The position numbers and the translations under genes are program-made. The notes under the pieces were generated by a model. That model was not told where the DNA came from. It saw only the letters and a list, made by a program, of their open reading frames with translations, and made no database searches. Shown here piece after piece: positions 18,996 to 26,177 of a stretch of DNA of 26,177 nt. Every line of letters begins with the position of its first letter. Positions within the stretch are counted from its first letter, which is position 1. The stretch comes from Schoenoplectus triqueter (Eukaryota; Streptophyta; Magnoliopsida; Poales; Cyperaceae): contig CAXKVV010000458.1 in NCBI GenBank assembly GCA_964058805.1, forward strand, positions 1 to 26,177, in the 5' to 3' direction.

Positions 18996-19425
18996 CCAAA
19001 ATAAGTCTCTTATGCCATAACCAACATAAGTCTCCAACATCGACCTTTAAAGCAATGTCTCTTGCCGGTCTTAAGGTGAGCGAAATTTTTTTATTCCTCT
19101 CCATTTTCACAATAACAATCAACTATTTTTTGTTCTCCATCTTATCATATATTTTACACATGGCATCCTCAAAGTGAACCGCGTGGTTATAGTCAATTAA
19201 TTATCTAATACTTAGTAAATTTTATGCCAAATCTGACACAAACAACACATCATGAATCAACATTCTATCTTTCTTTGATGTTACCACAATCGTTCATTTT
19301 CCTTTTGACTTCACAACTGCACCATTATTCATTATAATTTGAATAGTGACGGCCCTATCAAACTTGCAAAAGAAAGACTCATCTCTCGTCATATGATTGC
19401 TATACCCATTATCAACATACCATAC
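18996..19425 (-). pseudogene. pol: Copia protease and pre-integrase region, broken
   Basis: On the minus strand the protease motif lies at about 19389-19423 as WYVDNGYSNHMT. Copia proteases have D-S/T-G and a Cys here, so the catalytic Ser has become Asn and the Cys Tyr, both explained by G-to-A changes. Downstream the frame breaks repeatedly, then an LWHKR motif appears near 19000-19015, the start of the pre-integrase domain. Similarity stops there at the junction with the 3-kb insert. Confidence 0.85.
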
Positions 19426-19429
19426 ATCA

Positions 19430-20474
19430 TATTTCTTCTCAACCATTAATTGACAAATATAAAGTACTACCATCGTTCTTTTTCTCACTTCCATCATTTT
19501 TTTGCTCCTCGGTGTAATTCACTTGCTTTTTATTTTTCAACCGACAAAATTTCTCTATATGATCATACTTCTTACAATGATAATATTGATATTTTTCTTT
19601 ATTTCTATAAAATTTTTCTATGTGCCCTGACTTCTTATAAAAATTATAAGTTTTTATTTCTCCCCCTTGATTGTTATTTCTATTATCTCCTTTACCAAAG
19701 TTTGCTTTACCTCTACTACCATTATAATCACCACAAGATTTATCTCCTTTGGTCATATTATGATTTTCTGACTCTTTCACATTCACCCTTGATTGGAAGA
19801 TACTTTTAAGAGAATGATCATTATGATACTCAATCTTTGCTCATGCATTTCAAGAGAACCCATTAAATCATGTACACATAAGGTAACAAGGTCTTTGGTC
19901 TCAACAATAAGGGGCGCAATGTTATTGTACTTCAGAGATAGACTAATCAAAAATTTCTCAGATACCAACTTGTCATTAAAATTTTCACCAAAACTTTTAA
20001 TTTAGTTTACCAACTCAATCATATTTTAAAAATACTCCTTGAGGGTCTATTTCTCATTCATTTATAAATTCTGAAAATTTCTCTTCAAAGTCAAATTTTT
20101 TACCGTTCTAACCTTATTGATGTCTTGAAACTCTTTTTATAAAGTCTCTCATGCCTCTTTCTAACTTCTAGCCCCAATTATTTTCAAATTTTTTTATTAG
20201 AGATGGACTGTTGAATTAAATAAAGAGCTTTTACATCTTTCTTTATATTCTCCTTTTCCTCAACACTAACCGACGCGCCTAACTTCTCTTTTTTCGTCTC
20301 TTCCATAATCTCCATCATGGGATTGACTTTCACCTCATATTCTTCTTGCACAATCTCCCATAAATCTTTTGAGATCAAGAGAATTTTCATCTTAATACTC
20401 CAATAGTCGTAACTCTCACCGTCGAACATGGGTTGCGCACCATGTGACGTTCATGCACCTCCTTGTAAGGCCAT
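19430..20474 (-). pseudogene. gag: Copia gag with degenerate zinc knuckles
   Basis: The likely ATG is at 20472-20474, about 95 bases after the 5' LTR, but an in-frame TGA follows after seven codons. The frame then resumes with FDGESYDYWSIKM (20391-20429), the standard N-terminus of copia gag. The middle carries a SLEMHEQRL block (near 19805-19870). The nucleocapsid region at about 19540-19650 has two Cys-His knuckles with Cys replaced by Tyr: one reads YNFYKKSGHIEKFY and the other YYHCKKYDHIEKFC. Stops and frameshifts occur in between. The domain order and spacing are otherwise normal. Confidence 0.88.
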
Positions 20475-20568
20475 GGTGCTATTTCCAACTTTTATTTTTA
20501 TTTTTCTACTTCAATAGAGAAGATCCATTCAAAATCTCACTCAATCTAAGGTCAAATATCACTTATGT

Positions 20569-20885
20569 TGGTCTTGACATGACCTATTTTGATTTTTCTT
20601 TTGTTTTCTTTTGTTATAGAAGAAGAAGAAGAAGAAAGTGGTTACTAGGGATATCAAAAGACACTCTATTTCATTCATATTTTTCAGTTTTTTGTTACAC
20701 ATATAACTATTCCCGCAATGGGTCTTACATGGATCATTTCCAACATCAACATTATATATTTTCACCATCCAACTATTTCTAACCTTAGCCCAATAGTTTT
20801 ACCATATAAATATGAGAAATATAACTCTAAGCATGACAAATATAATTCTAAAATGAACACAAACATAAAAATATTAATTTCAACA
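20569..20885 (-). repeat. 5' LTR of the copia element
   Basis: It aligns with 13527-13844 end to end, starts TGTTGAAATTAATATTTTTA and ends in AAGACCA. The sequence just inside (ACATAAGTGATATTTG) is not a recognisable primer-binding site, so that site is either unusual or decayed. Confidence 0.92.
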
Positions 20886-20890
20886 AAGAG
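20886..20890. repeat. Copia target-site duplication, right copy
   Basis: AAGAG directly outside the 5' LTR, identical to 13522-13526. Confidence 0.85.
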
Positions 20891-20976
20891 AAGCAAAACT
20901 TATCGATAAACTGGCTTATGGTTGACAACTGAATATTCTGTGGAGCAAAACAAAAAATTTCAGGACTAATACTTAC

Positions 20977-21026
20977 CAGGGGACTAGACTGCATAATCCT
21001 CAGATATCAAGTCTATGTGGTCATCG
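20977..21026 (-). pseudogene. Possible 50-bp exon of a disrupted minus-strand gene
   Basis: On the minus strand a 13-base T run and GCTATTTAG form a textbook acceptor. Then come 50 bases and CCTG followed by GTAAGT, a textbook donor. One frame reads DDHIDLISEDYAV, then a TAG that could derive from a Trp codon, then SP. The copia element begins only about 90 bases inside the following intron. I do not recognise the protein. The poly-T may be chance. Confidence 0.3.
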
Positions 21027-21841
21027 CTAAATAGCAAAAAAAAAAAAAGAAGATTATTCCACTATCAAGTTAAAGTTCATCTGCTTTTTATGGGAAGCAT
21101 CAATTTATGCTCTTGTGAAAACGCCTTTTACTGTTCTAAAGGCTTTCGGTTGAAAGACTTTGATGCTGCTGGACCCAAGACAGAGAAAATTGTGTATAAT
21201 ACCTTCATCTGAAATTCTCATGCCGTATGTTCACCACCAGGTACTTCGGAAAATAAATCATCTCAAATATTTGTGGTTTCCAAGACTCCAATCTTTATAT
21301 AATTTTTTGCCTTTCAAACTAAAGGGTACGTTCAGGAGCGGATATAAAATTTTGATTAGGTGAGTCAATAATCGGATTGTAATAATGTATCGGGTTCAAA
21401 TCCATTAATTAATTGGATACTAAATAAAAAATTAATAATTTAACATATATTTTTATTTAAATTTTTTTATAAAAATAATATCTTTTATATATTAAAAATA
21501 ATAAAAATTAAAATTCAAAATAATAAATAATTATATCGATGAAGAAAATTTTTCTTTACTGACTTCATATTTGAGAGTATTTGCAAAAAAGTTTTATTAT
21601 TTTCGGTACTAAATATTTTTTCTCAATAAAAATTAATCAAATAATTAACAGGGGTCAAAAATTAATTCCAAAAAGATGATTCGCAACTTTAAACATATAT
21701 ATGAAGATAATTGAACATATAGATATACTTGACCCAACTTTAAACATACATATGAAGATAATAAGAAGATTGATCTTTCATGACTAGGTTTGATGTGTCG
21801 TTGCTGGTCTGGAGGATCGTAGGTGCCATCTGTCTTTTGGA
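21027..21841. other. Host DNA between copia and CACTA elements
   Basis: 21060-21230 has mixed composition, with frames open on both strands that I cannot assign. From 21340 the DNA is AT-rich. A repeat containing CAACTTTAAACATA occurs at 21684 and 21735, 51 bases apart. Confidence 0.4.
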
Positions 21842-23390
21842 CACTACCAGAAAGACATAAATTAAAACTAATTATTAAAGAGAATTACACTGGTTATGTG
21901 GCCGGTTTTAATGGCAGAGGTTGTTAAAATTTTTATGAACTGGCTATAAAACTCTCTATCAGCATCGGATTTCTCAAACCCTTTAGAACCGATTTTAATT
22001 AATAATTGACTCTAAAAATCATCCTTTAGAACAGATTATTAATTAAAAAATAAGTTTAAAGGTCCTTTTAAAATCAATTATTAACTTAAAATTGACTCTA
22101 AAGATATCTTTAGAATAATTTATTAATTAAAAACCGGCTTAAAAGATGTCTTTAGAATTTGTTATGAATAAAAAATCAGTGCTAATGTTGTCATGTATAT
22201 TTTTTTTATTAACCACGCTAGATTGACGTAAGAAGGGCTAGTGCTAGAAGAATAGTCATTGATGTGCTAATTATATTTTTAGTAACCACTACTTCTTGTA
22301 CTAATGCTCAAAGAATTTATTTAATTAACAACCGCTGCTTCTTATTTTAATTATAATTTGATTAATAAATAACATAATGAATATATATTATTTACTCAAA
22401 TAATATGAAAACTTATACAATTTCTAAGAAAAAAAAATCAGAAAAATCAAAACAAAACAAAAAATAGATCTTCAAAAATTCAAATGCATTTGTGAGTGTT
22501 AAGACAAGGTTTTTTAGCTTGAAAATTGTCGTAACGGCATTATCCACTTTAGTAGTTTAGGTGCTCAGATTTCTTATACAATTTCTAAGAAAAAAAATCA
22601 GAAAAATCAAAACAAAACAAAAAATAGATCTTCAAAAATTCAAATGCATTTGTGAATGTTAAGACAAGGTTTTTTAGCTTGAAAATTGTCGTAACCTTTA
22701 GTAGTTTAGGTGCTCAGATTTTAATTTTTAGTTAAGCTACGATCTCCATTTTTATCTTAGGTATAAATTAAAATAAATGAGAAAGATGAGGAAGAGAGGC
22801 GGAAAATTATATATAGAGATTTCAGAATTCATGAGTGATCATTCAGGAGCGTTAGATCAAATAAATAATGAATGATGTATATGATAAGTTTTCATAATTC
22901 GTAGGTATGACTTTTCTGTATATTATTTGGTCAGAAGTTTTAGAAATGATTTTTAGTTAATACCCATTTCTAAAGGTTTCTTACATTTTTTATTATTTTA
23001 TTAAGGAATCTAACCTGCAGAGCTGATTTTTATTTCATAATCGGTTCTAAAAATTAATACCTTATCCAGTTATTAGCTAAAATCGGCTCTAAAGATGTTA
23101 TTAATTCAAAGAAGAAAGAAACAACGGTTGTAGTGTTTAAATGAATAAAAAATTGATCATCTGAATAAAACCCATCCTTGATCGGGAGAAATCTCAAATT
23201 TCGAAATCCTATACCTTTAGAAATGGTTCTCTGTGAAAATCAGTGCTAAAACCGGTTCTTCTACTAACTTTTTTAGTTTGAAACCGACATCCAACTTGAT
23301 CTTTATAACATATTTTTTAATAAAACTGATCATTTTAAAGGTTTTAACAAACTTATAATAATACCATCAAAATATCATTCCGTACTTGGT
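21842..23390. mobile_element. CACTA-like DNA transposon, non-autonomous
   Basis: The left end reads CACTACCAGAAAGAC, close to the CACTACAAGAAA terminus of plant CACTA (En/Spm) elements. Inside 21980-22190 are four or five copies of a palindromic unit of about 40-50 bp of the type TTTAGAACCGATTTT...CTCTAAA. Related units (ATCGGTTCTAAA, ATCGGCTCTAAAG) occur at 23020-23290. Repeated subterminal motifs at both ends are typical of CACTA elements. No transposase is seen. The right end is not fixed: TTGTAGTG near 23126-23135 and CTTGGTACTG near 23382-23391 are both imperfect, and neither is followed by a copy of the left flank GGA. Confidence 0.55.
22412..22722. repeat. 161-bp near-perfect tandem duplication
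   Basis: Copy 1 (22412-22572) and copy 2 (22573-22722) differ by one substitution, one A in a homopolymer and an 11-base deletion in copy 2 (GGCATTATCCA). The duplication is therefore much younger than the surrounding element. Confidence 0.9.
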
Positions 23391-24930
23391 ACTGTTGCTG
23401 CTGCTTCGAGTTTGGCATGGAGCATCTCGAGATAGTCGGATTTCTGAGTTCTTAGTTCTTCGGGATCGAAGCTTGAAGTTTACTACTCTCAATAGTTCAA
23501 CTTGCTCCTCGTTCTCTAATTTTAAATGTCTGATCAAACAATTTATTGTTCTAATTGTATTTGAGCTAGTATTGTTCTTATTTCCATTTTAATTCAAATT
23601 AGTTTTGAAAAAGATATATTCTATCATTCTTTAAATGGACTGTCCATTTTACGTCAATACAGATCATTGTTATGAATAAATTAACATACATTTATATCCG
23701 GATTAACCATGATATTGGAAACATGCATGGGCCAGCAATAATTTATCCAGAATCAGATATAAGATTTGAGAAATTAAGATGAGAAGGAATAATGCTGTCG
23801 AGTGGGAATCCAGGTGGCGTAGCTGGTGCAGTCTGGTTATTGACATGAGGAACTATATCACGATGTGGATATCTGCTGCCCCACTTTTCAGCATATCCAT
23901 TCCCTTCAACCTTAAATTGAACAGGTGTCCCGATCTCATGGGCAGCACGCCAAGGATAAAAATATGAATCTAAATGTTATAGGCATAGTTATTTTTGAAG
24001 GTATACGTACTGTATATGTAAATAATTGAGCTAAGTTGTTGCCTGTGTTGGTCCCATTAAAATAATTGAGATTGCCTTTTCTTAGATCCGTCCTTGTTTT
24101 CTTTTCACTAATTATCCGGAAGTTGATTATTCTGAATATATATTCCGAATTCTTTGAAGTCTAGTTTACTATCTTGACGTCCGACACACGGGTATTCACT
24201 CACTCAAATAAGAACAGATGAAAAACTGAATTAAGAGATAATAAAGATAATTTAATAGATCTGAGGGAACAAAAAAGAATATTTTGAAAATTATTATTTT
24301 TATAACTCAACTGTGTTTACAAAGAGATGGTGAAATCAGAAATTTCATAAAAGGGAGCCAAATAATAAATTTTATTTTTTAAGGGTGTCAAAAATTATTT
24401 GTATTTAAAAATATACAAAGTATAATGGATAAAAATATAATTTTTCATTTCCAAAGGGAGGTCTGACTCCCTTTTGATTACATTTAGTTTCATCATTGTT
24501 TACAAAGAGTTTTCTCTCTTATTTTGTTTTGCTCTACCTATCTATTGATACTATCCTCGAAAAAGTGCATTAATTGTACCTCTACTTATATAATTCTAAT
24601 TCTAGCTACCAATTGCTAGATAATACAGTGGTATTAAATATTGATCACACTTTAGTCAATTTTTGCTCTTTGTGGCGAATGTCAGAATGTTTCTATCATC
24701 ATCGGAGTAAGGGTTTATCAAGAGCTCCCTGATATTCTTGTGCTCTAAGACTTAGACTCATCTCGAGCTATATCTTTAGCTCGTGCTTAAGCATAGGGGT
24801 TATTGAGGTGGTTAGATTTCTGAAATCTTAACTCTTCAAAATCGGAACTCGAAGTTTATAATTTTCAACAGTCTCTGCATTATACCACCTTAACAATAGC
24901 TCTACCTTGCCCGTTACAAGTACTGACCTC
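23391..24930. other. Intergenic DNA upstream of the second EF-hand gene
   Basis: No gene is supported. A 58-bp segment at 23439-23496 recurs with roughly 70% identity at 24815-24872, the latter only about 60 bases upstream of the EF-hand TATA box. The remainder is AT-rich and anonymous. Confidence 0.45.
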
Positions 24931-24933
24931 TTC

Positions 24934-24942
24934 TATAAATAG
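24934..24942 (+). promoter_or_regulatory. TATA box of plus-strand EF-hand gene
   Basis: TATAAATAG is a near-ideal plant TATA box, 94 bases before the ATG. It predicts a start near 24965-24970 and a 5'-UTR of about 60 bases. Confidence 0.75.
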
Positions 24943-25027
24943 CTAACATATCTTCGTTTCTTTTCACACTAGCCCAAAACATTGTTTAGCTCTTTCAAGC
25001 TCTGACAAAAAGAAATCACAGTTTACC

Positions 25028-25369
25028 ATGGTGTTAGGTAAGGATGACCTGGGACTGAACCAACCTTCTACATTTACTAGGGAAATCAGTCCTAAACATA
25101 ACCAGGGAAACAGCCGTTTCAAGAAGATGACGCAGGAGGAATTTGACAAGTGGCTCGACTGTGTTGATTCAAACCATGATGGCTACATAAGCCAGAAGGA
25201 GCTCTATGCTGCGCTAGCAACACTAGGATTGAATTTCAAAAGGTGGAAGATTTGGAGGATGATGAAAAGGTGTGACGGCAACGGTAACAAAGTCATAGAC
25301 CCAGGATTGGAGAGGGAGAACCTGATTGATCACGCTGCAAAACACTGGAATATTATTGTCACAAACTAG
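25028..25369 (+). CDS. Small EF-hand protein with one degenerate loop
   Basis: This intronless gene encodes 113 residues. The ATG sits in a good context (ACCATGG). After a polar N-terminus of about 33 residues comes an EF-hand whose loop is residues 47-58 (DSNHDGYISQKE), with Asp, Asn, Asp, Gly, Ile and Glu at positions 1, 3, 5, 6, 8 and 12; it should bind Ca2+. The second loop starts at Asp83 (DGNGNKVIDPGLE). Gly at position 6 has become Lys, position 12 is Leu, and one extra residue separates it from the following NLID motif, so binding is probably weak or lost. The overall pattern matches the paralogue at 4703-5017 (W-x2-C-x-D in helix 1, F-x2-WK between the hands, NLID after loop 2). It is probably a cytosolic calcium-sensor-type protein. 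No signal peptide is seen. Confidence 0.92.
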   Translation: MVLGKDDLGLNQPSTFTREISPKHNQGNSRFKKMTQEEFDKWLDCVDSNHDGYISQKELYAALATLGLNFKRWKIWRMMKRCDGNGNKVIDPGLERENLIDHAAKHWNIIVTN

Positions 25370-25574
25370 TTGCATGGTAGCTGGACGACTTAATTATCTG
25401 AGATGTTAAACACAAGTAAACTAAGTATGCTTAGTTTGCATGGTCGTAGGTTAGTGTGTGGCTTATATGTACTGCTTGCTATATATGTTCTGTAAAAACT
25501 ATTTTATGCATGGTCTATAATAAGAAGCATACCATAAGCTTCTGGCACGAAAATAGGCAGTGATAAATGTATGT

Positions 25575-25580
25575 AATAAA
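25575..25580 (+). terminator. Poly(A) signal AATAAA
   Basis: AATAAA lies about 205 bases after the stop codon of the EF-hand gene, within normal plant 3'-UTR range. Confidence 0.45.
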
Positions 25581-26177
25581 GTTGTTGACATGCATGGTTT
25601 TGCAACGGTGAGTCAATAATTTAAGATAGAAGTGATGCGAACTAATTAGTTGCTAAAAGAGATCATTCTTGCTGCTTTTAATTATGAATTGTTACTTGTC
25701 AATCATGTAGAAATGTTAGCTACTTAGTCTTATTATCTTGAAAATTAAGTTCCAACACGAATTTTTGAATTCATCTCCTTAAAGCTAGGATAAGCATAAA
25801 GAAACTACTGGACTGAACCTCCAATGGAATTGCGGTCTTGATATCCCTAAAGTTGAATTATGTATGGAATCTGATACTAGTTCAAGGTTGTATGTATAAA
25901 TTAAGATTATCTCTCTGAGTGAGGTTGATCCATAATAACGACCATAATCCATATTTATGATTCTCTTCTATGAAGTATAATGCTGTTGTAGATGACGTAT
26001 GATATACACCAAATCAGTATTATTGTCACAAGATTGTCACGACGACTAATTAATTAGTTGAAATAGCATGACCTTTTGCCACTAGAAAATATTTTTTTTA
26101 TAAATTTATAATATATGATATTTTGTACAAGGAAATATATAAAGTAATAAAATCACGATCAAATATTAATAAGTCTC
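25581..26177. other. Downstream intergenic DNA, nothing recognised
   Basis: AT-rich DNA with no supported gene or element up to the window end. Confidence 0.5.

Larger units (their letters stand above)
13527..20885 (-). mobile_element. Decayed Ty1/copia retrotransposon with nested insert
   Basis: The element spans 7.36 kb on the minus strand. It has two LTRs of about 317 bp (TGTTG to ACCA), a 5-bp target duplication (AAGAG), a polypurine tract, and in order gag, zinc knuckles, protease, integrase, reverse transcriptase and RNase H, which is the copia order. The proteins resemble those usually annotated as Tnt1-94-type. Every gene is broken by stops and frameshifts. By eye the two LTRs are roughly 80% alike, so the insertion is old. 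About 3 kb of unrelated DNA (15965-18995) interrupts the integrase region, which explains the excess length over a usual copia element. Confidence 0.93.

Noticed and set aside
20550..20568. Primer-binding site of the copia element
   Set aside because: The bases after the 5' LTR do not resemble the usual TGGTATCAGAGC; decay or an unusual primer cannot be told apart.
23120..23395. Exact right end of the CACTA-like element
   Set aside because: Two candidate termini are imperfect and neither is followed by the GGA that precedes the left end.

Overview
This looks like nuclear DNA from a dicot-type flowering plant. It is strongly AT-rich, most of it is transposon debris, and the only convincing host genes are two short intronless genes with plant-style TATA boxes and AATAAA signals. 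I see no bacterial features, tRNA, rRNA or CRISPR. The species cannot be told from the sequence.

Host genes: two divergent paralogues of a small two-EF-hand calcium-binding protein lie about 20 kb apart, on the minus strand at 4703-5017 and the plus strand at 25028-25369. The first has two canonical EF-hand loops; the second has one canonical and one degenerate loop. They look like members of a local gene family separated by transposon insertions. Weak exon-like remains of another minus-strand gene flank the copia element, at about 12.9-13.1 kb and 20.98-21.03 kb.

Transposons, left to right: a Mutator-like foldback MITE (1561-1969); a hAT-type element made of CCCGACC-rich DNA with a perfect 8-bp target duplication (3051-3693); ATT-rich low-complexity DNA (6.8-7.2 kb); a foldback MITE (8707-8880); two more CGGGTC-rich islands (9.48-10.17 kb and 10.55-11.04 kb); the 5' part of a Ty3/gypsy element with LTR, primer-binding site and broken gag (11093-12650); a structurally complete but heavily decayed Ty1/copia element on the minus strand with both LTRs, an AAGAG target duplication, gag, protease, integrase, RT and RNase H (13527-20885); and a CACTA-like element (from 21842).

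The copia element is interrupted in its integrase region by about 3 kb of different DNA (about 15965-18995), with some integrase coding sequence lost at the junction. This insert has no convincing gene, but it is packed with short perfect inverted repeats. Several fall into families in which the loop is conserved between copies while the stem sequence changes in a paired, compensatory way. That pattern is expected of selected RNA (or cruciform DNA) structure, and it is the most unusual signal in the window. The insert also carries a G-box, a TATA box, a purine-rich leader and a splice-donor consensus on the plus strand, so it may be the leader or LTR of an unclassified retroelement, or a non-coding transcription unit.
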